In this document: positions 46,115 to 56,971 of the stretch, piece by piece | How positions within the stretch are numbered: position 1 is the first letter of the stretch | Layout: every line of letters begins with the position of its first letter | Assembly (NCBI GenBank): GCA_016490735.1 | Contig: JAEMWC010000553.1 | Location: 520,001 to 584,000 of the forward strand | DNA: 64,000 nucleotides | Source: Pachyseris speciosa | Taxonomy: Eukaryota > Cnidaria > Anthozoa > Scleractinia > Pachyseridae | Direction of reading: 5' to 3' | The notes under the pieces: model-generated | What the model was told of the DNA's origin: nothing | Databases searched by the model: none | What the model saw: the letters and a program-made list of their open reading frames with translations, nothing else | Made by a program: the position numbers and the translations under genes

Positions 46115-46860
46115 TTTGAGGATTTTCGAGCGACAATTTTGGTCTCTTTGGAAAGCTAGAAACCTCTAGTTTTAAGATTTTCTAATTGCCACTCACGAAA
46201 TAATTTCGAGAAATTGAATTCCGTTTTTCCGTCAATGAATTATAAAATAGCGCCATGATGTTGTCCGTTTTCCAGTCATCGCAAATAAGATAATACTGTA
46301 TTTGTATTTTAAGACTTAACTCGCGTTTTATTTGTATTCCTACGATAATTTTGGTCTCGATGGAAAGCTAAATCCTTGCAGTTTTGACTTTTGCATTCCG
46401 CTTGGGCGAAAATGTTCACAGAACATGGAAAAAATTTTCCGCGTACGTGTAAAACAGCGCTTTGTGGCGCCGTCCCACAGAATAAACAAACACTGACGCT
46501 CTGTTTTCGAAAAATTCTAACTCTTGTTAGTTTCGTTGTAAAGCAATAATTTTTGTGTCTATGGAAAGCTAGAAAGATGCAGTTTTTAGATTTTGTTTAT
46601 ATTGGCCCTGATGAAATCCGTTCAAGAAGTTGAATATCGGTTTTCTGGCAATGAATGAAATTGCGTTCTCACGTTGTCCCTTTTCCTGTCAACGCAATAT
46701 TTGTGTCCCCGAAAAGAATTATAACTCGCATTCTATTTGTATTCTTATAAAAATTTTGGTCTCTATGGAAAGCTAAAGCCTTGCAGTTTCTGTATTTTGA
46801 ATTCCGCTTGAATGAAAATGTTCTCAGAACATGAAATAATTTTTTTCCGCGTACACCATT
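46115..46860. repeat. About 205-bp tandem repeat, four copies in two dimers
   Basis: The core TTTTGGTCTCTATGGAAAGC recurs with variation at about 46138, 46348, 46548 and 46757. Copies 2 and 4 share AACTCGC(G/A)TT and CCTTGCAGTTT and are closer to each other than to 1 and 3, giving a roughly 410-bp higher-order unit. Confidence 0.8.
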
Positions 46861-46914
46861 GCTGTGTGCTCTGTTTCGTTTTGTCTGTCAACAGGTGTCC
46901 AACGACTTATGCTA

Positions 46915-47186
46915 ATCAAATTCCAACCTCGTTCCCAGGGTCCTCTCTCTTCTTCCCTCGAGAAAGTACCCTGGTTGCGGCTGGTCACGTGTCCAGGCGT
47001 ACAAATCAAATCCGCACAGAGGGTGGGTCCTCTTCTTTGTGGAGACAAACTTTAACCTTCCTGCCCCTCCCTTCAATCATTTTTCTGGAATCTGCAAAAA
47101 TCTAGCAGACACGTGAACAGCCGCAGCCAGGGTACTTTCTCGAGGGAGGAAGAGAGAGGACCCTGGGAACGAGGTTGATCAAATTC
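46915..47186. mobile_element. 254-bp foldback MITE with 9-bp target site duplication
   Basis: The element at 46924-47177 begins CAACCTCGTTCCCAGGGTCC and ends with the exact inverse. Inner arms also pair (CCCTCGAGAAAGTACCCTGG and its inverse). It is flanked by ATCAAATTC at 46915-46923 and 47178-47186. Mutator-like by TSD size. Confidence 0.92.
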
Positions 47187-47269
47187 TTCTTGACAGCGTG
47201 CATTGTCTGATAAGCCAATCGGAATTTTCGGTTGCCTGTGCAACGGGAAATTCGAACGCGTCGCAGAGT

Positions 47270-47401
47270 AAAGGCTGCAGTCCCTCTTTCTTTCCGCTCG
47301 CTTGCGCTGACTTCCACTCGCCTCAATTCCTGCTCGCTCGCGCTTCGCGCTCGCCCACAGGATCGACGAAGGAAAGAAAGAGGGACTGCTCGCAGTCTAT
47401 T
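47270..47401. mobile_element. MITE, AGCAGTCCCTCTTTC family, copy 2 (inverse)
   Basis: Starts AAGGCTGCAGTCCCTCTTTC, ends AGAGGGACTGCTCGCAGTCT. The interior is GC-rich (CTCGCTCGCGCTTCGCGC). Reverse-complement relative of 45905-46034. Confidence 0.8.
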
Positions 47402-48095
47402 ACTTAATGTAACTGTTAATGTATTTCATATATTTTGGACGATTTATCATCAAAGTTGTTTTCCTTTGTCCTTATTCCTGATGGGATTTTTTATTGTTTT
47501 ATTTTCCACACTCACATGCAAAGAAATTTTTCCGCTGTGCAATTACACTCCACTACATTTACTCCTCCAAAAGGCAGTTCTACTTTTATGCAAATTTTTA
47601 TCACTGCAGTTTGCGTTTTGTAAGGTTCATCTCTAAAACAAGCCTGGTTACACCCCCCTCCCCCCTTCCACCTCCGATTTTTCCGCTTTGCTGGGATGGG
47701 TTAGTTTTTAATAAGTTATAGCAATTCTGAGCCTGCGATGATTTTGGTCGGGAGTTTCTTAACCAGACAAAACCACTGAACTTGCTTCACGGCAAAGCAT
47801 TTATCCGCTTTTTGATGACAACACCACAAACAACTTTTAAATGGTTTTATTCATCATGATAGTAATAACTTAAAGTCTGCCCAAGATCTAAGGCTACTTA
47901 GAAATCTGTCAATGTCACACTATCAACGAGCCGTCAAGTGCTTTACACTTATGCTTGTCATCAATACATTAGGATTTAAACATTTTGAATGTATTCTTCC
48001 TTAATCAACTGCTTGGCAAATTAAACCTTCCCATTTCATTTCTAAAATGGATTGTTCTAATATACATGTACACTAAAAACAATTGTCTGTGTTTG
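47402..48095. other. No gene recognised
   Basis: Short open frames only. A CCCCCCTCCCCCC tract lies near 47652-47665. Confidence 0.5.
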
Positions 48096-48545
48096 CAGGG
48101 GAGAGGAGAGGGGGGAGGAGAGGGGGGAGGAGAAGGGGAGGGAAGGGGGTAAGAGATGAGAAGAGAAGACAGCGGAGGAAGAGGGGAAAAAAGAAGAGGA
48201 CAGGGGACAGGGTAAGAGATGAGAAGAGAAGAGAGTGGAGGAAGAGCCTGAGGGAAAAAGAGGAGAGGAGAGGGCAGAGGAGGAAAGGAGAGGATTAGGG
48301 AGGAGAGGGGGTAAGAGATGAGTAGAAAAGAGAGAGGGGAGGAAGAGGGGAGGGAAAGAGAGAAGGGAGGGGAGGGGAAGAGAGGAGAGAGTGGAGGAGA
48401 AGAGAGGGGACAAAAGGAGAGGAGGGGGGAGAGAGGGAAGAAGAGAAGGAAAGAGAAGGACAAGACAGGAAAGGGCAGAGGACAGCAAACGAGAGGTACA
48501 GTGACGGGAGAAGAGTAAAGGAGAGGAGAGGACAGGAGGGGACCT
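48096..48545. repeat. Polypurine tract, (GGGGAGGAGA)-like minisatellite
   Basis: About 450 bp almost entirely of A and G on the plus strand, made of variants of GAGGAGAGG, AGAGATGAGAAGAG and GGGGGAG. The long frames on both strands (Ser/Pro/Leu-rich on minus, Arg/Glu/Gly-rich on plus) are translations of this low-complexity tract, not genes. Confidence 0.95.
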
Positions 48546-48599
48546 AGAGCTACTGACCACATCCCTATGTACATATATTCCACTTAGGGAGGTTCTGCA

Positions 48600-49162
48600 T
48601 TGTACCGATTTAGATTTAGATTTAGCAGGGTAGAGAAGAGAAGCTGAAGGGAGAGAAATGCAACAAAACATGCATGGATGGTACTGGCTTGCACTGCTGT
48701 GCAAATTGCTATGTTTGCCCTGTTTATCTTTTTCATACAATTAAAAAACCAAAACAAAAACAAAAAAAAGAAAATATAAATAAATGCTTACTTCAATTGG
48801 AAATTACTTGAAATTGTTTGTACGGCAAACAGTTTTGTAAAGTTAGGGATTCATTCTTTCTCTCTAGTTTAGTTTAGTTTGTTTCATGAGGGGAAGTTGA
48901 CAAGCACTGCAAATGCTTAGTACTGTCATTTCCATCATGATTAAACGGTGACCACAACAGTTTTCCTCTTACAAAATATGGTAATGGCTACAGTTCAAGA
49001 ATACTCCACCTGAACAAATGACTGTAAAAGACATTGTCATACATGTCTGGTTCATTGTGAAAGTATGGCAGTGTGTAATGGAAAGGATTAGCTGATAGGT
49101 CTGACCTCTGTCTAATGCACCTCCCAATGTTAAGTCTTAGGGGAGGAGTGGGATAAAGGGAA
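48600..49162. other. Downstream flank or 3' UTR of STK11
   Basis: No other gene recognised. On the minus strand the frame that reads through 49263-48988 would extend past the proposed stop only in a phase that does not fit the previous exon. Confidence 0.35.
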
Positions 49163-49222
49163 TTAGGTGAGTTGCTGGCAGATGCAGGCCATTTGACTAA
49201 TCTCTCCATCTCCACCCTGGGA
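49163..49222 (-). CDS. STK11: STK11 exon 10 (last coding exon, tentative)
   Basis: An AG acceptor (TTTTTCAGTCAG|) at 49224-49223 joined in phase with the 50649 donor gives DSQGGDGEISQMACICQQLT and then TAA (49165-49163). The vertebrate LKB1 C-terminus ends in a prenylated Cys motif with a nearby PKA site; here C-x-C-Q-Q lies close to the end but not at the exact CAAX position. An upstream AG (49228-49227) would give a stop after ten codons. Further 3' exons cannot be excluded. Confidence 0.4.
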   Translation of the reverse strand, partial: SQGGDGEISQMACICQQLT

Positions 49223-50648
49223 ATCTGACTGAAAAATGTACATAGGTTTAAGTACATTATCACAAGCTGAGCGGATTTGACGTCATTTGACCAATTTTTT
49301 TGGCCCTGGTTGTGACAAAAGGGCCATCAAAATATCAAATGTCTCACAACTCCAAGTGTCTGGAGCCTTCTCTAGCTTAACATGAGTTGGTGCATAAACT
49401 TGTAATTATTCGTGTCATATCATATATGTACGCCTCTGTTGTAAAGTAAGAACACATAAGAGGCAGCGATCTTGCAAACCTGAGTTAAAAGACCCCACGG
49501 CCCTGATTAAATGATAAAATGTACAAATAAAGTTTTGAAAATAAATTCACACATTGATGTAGATAGCTTGGAATTGGTTAAATAATGTTCACTGGGCTTT
49601 GCATGATCCAAAACTTGGTCTTTTTAAAATGGATTTTCTTCGGCTTGGAGTGGAGGGTGAGGTTATGCAATTGAGGGAGTCATCTGCAAAGTACAACAAA
49701 AATTATCATGGAAATTAATATTCACAACTAGTTATTCAACAACAAACTCAGTGATTTACTCAATCTTGCCAACTTGGATGTAAATGTTACTATTAGTTAA
49801 GAACAGTGCCTCATAAGAGCAGAGTTGTTTTTGCTTGGTACCATATATGGCTGTGGAAAAAAGCACATCTCAGCAAAGCTTGTTAGAATCTAAAAGAAAT
49901 TTGGGGGTTAATAAACTTCACATTATTTCCATGATAATTGAGTGAAATTAACAAATCTAAAAGCAGGGGTTTCATTAGAAGCCGGCAACCGGTGAAAATC
50001 GCTGCCTACTTTGTCAAAATTTACCTCTTACCACCACCTACTTTGTCATTTTCACTCAAATTATTAAAAAAATTCATCAGGTCACCACCTACTTTAGTTA
50101 GCTCAAACAGCTATTTCAAAACTTATTGAAAACCCTGAAAAGGCTATTTTTTTTTTCAAAATATGCTACAAAGCATGGGAATTCTTACTCACAATCTTCT
50201 TTTCATTTTCAAGATCTGCCTTCCTTGCTTAGTTACAATAACACCTTTGTGTTACATGCACCAACCTAAAAGAGCCCCTTTTTATGTCTCCTTATCTCTA
50301 ATTTTTGTATATTGAATGTCTACAGGTATGTATGTATTTATGATAATTTCTTTTTCAGGGCAAATAAATAAACTGAAACTGTTAGTAATACCAGATCAAT
50401 ATTAATAGTAACAAGTCAAGACAAGGCATTACATTACATTCAATGCTCTGGATTTCACAGTACTGCATTTCAGAAACTAAGAGCTGATGACCACTAGGAC
50501 AAAAATGTTATTAACTAAAGTGTCTCCTCAGTTTCTCCATATACATTGTAAAAAGAGTCACAAGTTTTTTAAATGTGCCAGTTGAAGGAAAATTGCATTC
50601 ATACAAATGCTACAACACTCTATAAAGCTGTTAAGGGGTGACTCTTAC

Positions 50649-50824
50649 CTGCTGAATAAGACTCGTCATAACGACTGTCTTGTTCTGGTTCATCTTCTTC
50701 AAAGCATGGGTTGTGCAGATCATCCAGGTAGGGTATTACACTCATGCTGCGGAGCATATTGTCCTCTTCAAGTGGCGGAATGGGAACAAAGTGGTTGGTT
50801 TTAAGGTGGCTTTTGCATACCCAT
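50649..50824 (-). CDS. STK11: STK11 exon 9 (post-kinase region)
   Basis: Acceptor TTTACAG|ATGG, donor GCAG|GTAAG; 176 bp, against 188 bp in the corresponding human exon 8. The product begins WVCKSHLKTNHFVPIPPLEE, then MLRSMSVIPYLDDLHNPCFE and an acidic DESYSAG end. It matches the human WF-x-K-H...VPIPP and R-S-M-T-V-V-P-Y-L-E-D-L-H signatures in order. This segment wraps the kinase C-lobe and leads into the acidic tail. Phases in and out agree with neighbours. Confidence 0.9.
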
Positions 50825-52039
50825 CTGTAAATTAGAATATGAATTAATTGAGTTATAGCATTCCTCGATAGGGCTCACTTTGAAAATGAAAATTAATTTA
50901 TTTTGGTTATTAGTGTGACCTGCAACAAGGCCTTGTGATTCCCAAACATTTCAGCACATACTACAATATAACTGCTGACAGGTGGAACAAATGAAGGGTA
51001 TTCTGCAAAAGTTGCATACAGCGTACATCACTTTTTTCCTTAAAATCCAAAATATCTCTAAACTGAGTCTTCTTTGGCATAATAGACTGGAAATGGTGTC
51101 AGAAATGAAGTTCTCAACTTATTTTGCAATTATCAGAAAGCTAGAAGATCTGAAGGATTAGTTTACAGGTGTATGTCTTTCGCCAAAAACTCAAGAAACA
51201 GAAACAAAAGGATCTGATGCATGGTTGATTTCTTTTGTTTTGAGTTGGTCAAGTTTTAGGCAAAAGTCACATGCTAATTTGCTGAATCCAGGCCTTTAAA
51301 TACAGCCTGTAACAAAAAAATTAATAATTGCAGAACTTCATTTCTGACATCATAACCAGTCTGTATGCTAAAGTTGAGCAACTTTAGAGAGATTTGGATT
51401 TTTTGGCCAAAAAGCAATATATACGCTTTGATACCATTAAACAAATACATGTTCACTTTTAAACATGATCAATAACAAAACCCTGGTGTAAAGGGACACT
51501 GTAACAATATTTTAGAAGCACTTTATCTAAAATTGTCTTCACATCAATGCAAGCCATAAAAAAATAGGCTAATATTGTTACTTAAGAAAATTCACTGAAC
51601 TGAAATAATTAATTTTACTGCTGTCTGTTGTTACAGATGGCAAGAGGTGGACATGAATGAACACATTTTGAAGAAATTGCCAACAAATTAATAATGTTAT
51701 TATGATTTTTCTCTAACCATTAAAGAAGCATTTTGGGTGTGGTTGGAGGTACATGTAAATGATATTTTTGACCTGGACATAGCAAAACATATGTGAAAGT
51801 GCTACTGTGAACAGAGAGCACCACTTTTTATATGTCTGAAAAGCTTCGAAATTAACCCAAAAAGGAAGAGAGGGTGACTAATATCAGATTGCAAACAGAT
51901 TGGGAAATTTTCGGAAGCCTATTGACTAAATTTTAGTAGTGGAGATTCCTTGGGGCTTAGGACAATCTGATTTGATTTCCCAATGAGAGTAACAGTACAT
52001 TAATTACAGAGGGTTACAGAGGATGTCAGGTTAGCATAC

Positions 52040-52097
52040 CTGTGCTGACGTATTTGCTCTATGGTTAATCTGTTCCCTGGATTTGCATTAAGCATAC
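52040..52097 (-). CDS. STK11: STK11 exon 8 (kinase C-lobe end)
   Basis: 58 bp, identical in length to human exon 7. TGCAG|GTATGC acceptor and CACAG|GTATGC donor. The translation is MLNANPGNRLTIEQIRQH, the subdomain XI region with the conserved Arg (human equivalent ML-x-x-x-P-x-x-R-x-x-I-x-Q-I-R-Q-H). Confidence 0.95.
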
Positions 52098-52495
52098 CTG
52101 CAGTAACAAACCAAAAACAAAAATCACTTCAATCAATAATTTTTATCGCAGTGTATACAGTGTATCTACATGTACACTACATTCTCTTCAAAGGATTTCC
52201 TGCACTGATTAAATCATTCAAAACATTTTTGCAAGAATATGACCATTCAAGGCTCAGGGGCTGCGGAGACCATTTTAAAGTAGTAGGGCTAAAACATCTG
52301 GCCAAGTTCAAGCGGTAAAATTTATACATTATCCATATGCATGCCATCTGGAGCCCTAAAAAATCAACCCCAAAAATAAAATGGTAGGGCAGCTATATAC
52401 AGTAGGGCCATAGCCCTACCAGCATAGCCCCCTCTGTAGTCCCCTTGGCTGCCAGCAAAATACACAAATTTCTCTGTCATTGGAAAGTACAGTAC

Positions 52496-52623
52496 CTCTC
52501 AGAAGATCAGCTAAGGCATCACTCACTCCTTCTGGAACTGTGAACTCTCCTCTACCAATGTTTTCAAACAATTTGTAGATATTCTCTCCCTCAAAAGGAT
52601 ATTTCCCTGTAGTAATGTTGTAC
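52496..52623 (-). CDS. STK11: STK11 exon 7 (kinase subdomains IX-X)
   Basis: 128 bp, identical in length to human exon 6. CATCAG|GTAC acceptor, AGAG|GTAC donor. The translation starts [20 protein letters not shown] and continues [12 protein letters not shown] to DALADLLRG. Near-complete match to the human signature [23 protein letters not shown]. Confidence 0.97.
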
Positions 52624-52904
52624 CTGATGGAATATGTACAGAGAGCAACAATGAAACACACTCACACTTTAAAGTCATAAACAGCAATAAACAGATTGAC
52701 CAAAATATGCATTGGCCAGTCTACTAAAGTATAATGAAATCAGCAAACCACTTGTACCAAACAAAAGTTTTTAGAAGTCAAACAGAAAGCAGCTAAGAAC
52801 ATACATGTAACAAAGTATATTCCTGTTTTACATACAATATGTATTTCAATTAAAGATGTTATAAATCACCACAGTTGTGAACAATTTTTAACCCAGTTGC
52901 AGAA

Positions 52905-52985
52905 AAGAAAAGCCTGAATTGGGAGTGGAATTCATGACCATTGCAATACTGATGCAGTGCTCTACCAACTAAACCAACTTAAAGC
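52905..52985 (-). repeat. Decayed tRNA-derived SINE in STK11 intron 6
   Basis: Minus strand: GGTTTAGTTGGTAGAGCACT (A-box-like) and TGCATCAGTATTGCAATGGT then CATGAATTCC (B-box-like). The same family as the 6597-6876 SINE (shares ACTGCATCAGTAT and GCCTGAATT), with substitutions. Confidence 0.6.
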
Positions 52986-53008
52986 TAGCAGCATCTGAAA
53001 AAACCTAC

Positions 53009-53145
53009 AGTGTAACTCCTGCAGCCCAGATGTCAACTTTGAATCCAGAGAAAGTCTCCAGGCCATTTGCAATCTCAGGGGGTTGAAAAGCAGGTGATCC
53101 CTGACTGGTTCTGCAAGTGTCATTGGCAGAAAATGGACTTAACCT
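53009..53145 (-). CDS. STK11: STK11 exon 6 (activation loop to alphaF)
   Basis: 137 bp, identical in length to human exon 5. The acceptor CTGCAG is followed by AGGTTAAG, the donor is CACT|GTAGG. The translation starts [20 protein letters not shown], then [20 protein letters not shown] and AAGVTL. It contains the activation segment ([15 protein letters not shown]) with the APE-equivalent PPE and the D-x-W-x-x-G motif. Confidence 0.97.
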
Positions 53146-53397
53146 CTGCAGAGCAAATTGAAACCAACTGGTAAAGCACAATGCACATTAGATACTAAAA
53201 GTTGTACATAAAGACATATTGAAGGGAGCATCTACTGGTACATGTTTAATACAATGTACAGTCAAACCTCTATTAAGCAAGCCATCTTCTATTAGGCAGC
53301 CATTAATCAAATTCCTGATGAGGGTTCCTCTGTAGACCTTATCACAGTTTAAGACGCCATCTTGGCGAGTAAACAAACAGAACAGAAATATTACACA

Positions 53398-54297
53398 TGG
53401 TTCATACAGACCTGAGACCTTTCTTTTCAGACAAGTACTTTTCAAGGACTTTTCAAGGACAAATCACATTTTTTCAAGGACTTGTTTTCCACTCAATTTG
53501 ACATACATGTAATCAACCCCTCAATTCAAATGACTTTTTGTATGGGATGTTCTGCTAACAAACGTGCAATACAAACATGTGGTACAGGAAATCAAATCAT
53601 AAACCTCAGAAAATTTTTTGATTGTATCTATTCTTTTGGCTTTTCCAGTTTGGAATTTAAGCTTGCATCTTAGTCAGTTAGTTCTTGAATCTTGTCCTTG
53701 GCTGTTTTTCGAAGTGAATTGGCTTGGGTCATGAAGGTCAACTTCCCTGTGGATTCTGCTTTTAAGCAAAGTTCATCTGCTGTTTCATTAAGAGACTTTA
53801 TATCAGAATCCACTCTTCTTTTCTTCTTTTTAATCTCATCAATTTCCTCTAGTTAAGACTTTTGTTTTGACTGCTCCTGTTGGGTTTTCCGCCCTTTTGT
53901 CTCCATGACACCGCAAAATTCCTTGTGCACGAGATGACTCACAAGACTGATTAGAAATTGTAGGGGGCTACAGGTTATTGCAATACCTCATCCCTGGAAG
54001 GCAAGGTTCCTAAGGTACGTCAAATAACAGCAATGAACTACACCAGAAATCCCCACACAAACTTACAACAGTTTCACGAGATGTTTCACACACAAAATTG
54101 TGTCTTGCTGAGCTTTCAAAGTTTTCTGTGCGCAAGATGTGCCATTGCATTATTCAAGGACCTTTGGATAAGATTCAAGGACTACTAGGAAAAATTCAAG
54201 GACTTTTCAAGGACTTGAGCAAATTTTTCAATTTTCAAGGACTTTTCATGAGGTTGATGCTTTTTCAAGGACCATTCAATACCTGTGCGAACCATGC
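53398..54297. mobile_element. TIR element with TTCAAGGAC subrepeats in STK11 intron 5
   Basis: Ends are imperfect inverses (CATGGTTCATACAGACCTG at left; ATACCTGTGCGAACCATG at right). Both termini contain arrays of TTTTCAAGGACTTTTCAAGG-like repeats (53440-53490; 54150-54275). The interior encodes, on the minus strand, the coiled-coil fragment described separately. Confidence 0.7.
53668..53880 (-). pseudogene. Transposon-encoded coiled-coil protein fragment
   Basis: Minus-strand frame: LEEIDEIKKKKRRVDSDIKS, LNETADELCLKAESTGKLTF, MTQANSLRKTAKDKIQELTD, then stop (about 53671). Heptad-like, Lys/Glu-rich, ending in a tail resembling coiled-coil C-termini of proteins carried by cnidarian DNA transposons (family not firmly recognised). 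An in-frame stop precedes LEEIDE, so it is broken. Confidence 0.5.
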
Positions 54298-55619
54298 TAC
54301 AGTGTTGGTTGTCAAAAAAAAATGCGTTAAGTGCCTGTTTCTCAGCCAAAAATATACTGCTAATTAATAGTACTAGGCAAAGGGTTCCACCGACAAAATT
54401 TTAGGGATTTACCACGCCAGAAAATGTTATTTCGTCTGTTATTTTCATGCTGAGTATAAAACAAGCGTTTTACACACTTTTTTTTGCAACAAATTTGCAT
54501 ACAAACACTGTAATTTCTGTTACTGTTTGCCTGCCTGCCAAGATTGACCTGTATAAATATGTTTTTAATAGTGTTACTTTGAAAACTAGAAGGCATACGC
54601 AATGTTTTGCAACCACATAAAACCTAAAAATAATGGTTTGATTACAATGCTTAAAATTAGTTTATCAGTTTACCAGGCCACAAATAAGTATATTTGATTA
54701 GCAAGATGGTGAGGATGGAAATAAGCAGAATAAACAAAGATGGAAGAATGTGGCTTAATTATTTCTGAACACTTTTTGTAGGAAAAATCAGTGACAAATA
54801 TTTTGAAGATGAACTACAGTCATCTGTATGAATAATTCTTCTCAATGGGCACAGTGTGTAAGAAAACTGCAGTTTTTACTCCAAGAGTCTGTGTATTAAC
54901 CTTACCTAAATTGCCAAAAGGATGTTGTATCTTTATACACTGTACATGTACAATGTAGTATGTAGTTTGATACCATATTTATTGATAGCATTCCCATCTC
55001 AAAGACTAAAAGGCTAAAAATAAGGCACGGTTCTCAAAATTGTAAAAAAAACTTGACCATGTACTATATAATTTTACTGGCATCAAATTACTCTTAACCC
55101 TTTGAGCCACAAAGACAAAATACAAAATCTCCTCACTGGTAACCACATACATTTTCTTATGGTACTAATTGGGAGAATTTGTTAAAGATCATGACAATTT
55201 GTATTTAGTGATCCTGTCCTTGACTCTCGTTACCTTCTCTCTCGATTTATGTATTGATACTGCAAGGAGAAATTTGATGCTGGTCACTCTTGGGGCTTAA
55301 AGGGTTAATAATAGTAATAAATTTACTTCTATTGTGCGTGTTACATAGTAAGACATTCACACATGCATCACAAAATGGGAAAATAATTTACAATTTTGAA
55401 GTGATAATTAGTACTCATTACGTGTACAAAAAGCATATTTAAAATCAATATAGATAGATAAATGACAATATAATAATAGTAGATAATGGACAAAGTCTAG
55501 TATGTACTGTAATAAGTAAACTAACAATAATATTATAATACGTATGATTACAATTAATATGTAAAAATGCTAGCTGTTCTTAAAATGCTCTTGGTGATAA
55601 TAATGTTCTTCTCACATAC

Positions 55620-55690
55620 CTCTGCAACTCCAAAGTCTGATATTTTTAATGTTCCATCTGTGGCAAGAAGCAAATTCCCTGGCTTGATAT
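55620..55690 (-). CDS. STK11: STK11 exon 5 (catalytic loop to DFG)
   Basis: 71 bp; together with exon 4 (62 bp) it equals the 133 bp of human exon 4. It starts after an AC acceptor (TTTGTTAC|ATATCAAG), the 3' end of a U12-type AT-AC intron, and ends at GCAGAG|GTATGTG. The translation is [20 protein letters not shown], then GVAE. It carries the Lys-Pro-x-N of the catalytic loop and the metal-binding DFG. Human LKB1 has DLG here, so the Phe is a visible difference. The first codon (Asp) is split by the intron. Confidence 0.95.
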
Positions 55691-56129
55691 GTAACAAAGT
55701 GTTAAGGTTCAACATTATACAGTTTTGCAATAAAATAATTTATTTTCTTTAACAGCACAGAGACAAGTCATCACTGTAGTGCTGCACAGTGCATGCTGCC
55801 ATATTTGTACTGTATTTTTGAGGTAGTGTTTGGCAGTTTTCTTAAGATTGGAGCACACTGTATTATTTTCCAATGTTTTTGAGGTATTGTGATCAAGTCT
55901 GTGTTGGAGTTCTATTCTTTTCTCGCTCTTGTAAACTTCTTTCGTTTTGTATTGTCTGTGCCCCATACCTACTATCCAGATCTTAGAGTCATTGTATACA
56001 AATGTCAAGCAAGTGAAATTTCGTCTTGGTCATATTGGACTGAGGATCTGTGAATTAAGACGTCATAGAATATTTATTGCCCAGGACAATGTGTGTTTCC
56101 AGAAAATATCCATCCCCCACCACAGAGAG

Positions 56130-56200
56130 AATTGGAAATTCTGGTGGGGGGGGGGGGGGGGAGGGCAAAGTCCCAGGAAAATCTGAAGGGGGGGGGGGTA
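56130..56200. repeat. Poly-G tracts in STK11 intron 4
   Basis: G runs of about 16 and 10 (56143-56160, 56188-56198) separated by about 28 bp on the plus strand. G-quadruplex-prone on the non-template strand of STK11's antisense. Confidence 0.8.
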
Positions 56201-56971
56201 GATGATAAGTTTTTTTCCAGACGGTTGCTTGAATGTTCTCAAAAACACAAATAACTATTGGCTTAATGATGTTAATTAACACAATCATTATGGTGCAAAA
56301 CAAACGAAAGAAAAGTAATTACAATTTTCTTGAAAGTGCTTTAATTGGATTAGAAGTGTATGAATATATGTGAGAAGTGAACACGCAAGCTTCTTCTTAC
56401 ATTTGGTGACTTTCATTTCGACCAGTACTGAGGATCTAGAAATGAGAATCAAGGACAGAGAAACCTCAAACAACAAGTTACCTCTAATACAAACTCAACA
56501 AAATTTAGGAAATCATATCACTGAACCAGGAATCGTCAGGAATTTTGAGCAAAAATGCTTTTAAATGCTGCGCTGCCATGAGGGCACATGTGCATTGATT
56601 TGTAAACAAGAAATGTTTCAAATTGTCGTCCTCTTAGTATTTGAAAGCTTTTGATTTATTTACTACAGTATTAAAAACCTTAACTGACTTGTAAAAATCT
56701 TTTGTTGGTTATTGAAAAATCATGGAAGGAGCCCCAAAGCCTCTCCAGAGTATTTTTAGAACAGAACTTAATGCCATTGTAATATTTTGCACTGAACCTT
56801 TGGCCGAATGTATTCTTTCTAGTTTTAAACCAAGTCTTCAGTGTAATTAAAATTAATTGAAGATGTTTGTGACGATAGCAAAAACCAAATTTTTTCCTTT
56901 TGTGTTGAAAACAGTACACTCAAATTTGCAGATGTCAAAAGAAACTTAAAACCAGCAACAAACGTGAGAAA

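Noticed and set aside
48005..48740. Long Ser/Pro/Leu-rich ORFs opposite the purine tract
   Set aside because: Translation of low-complexity A/G repeats; stop-free by composition.
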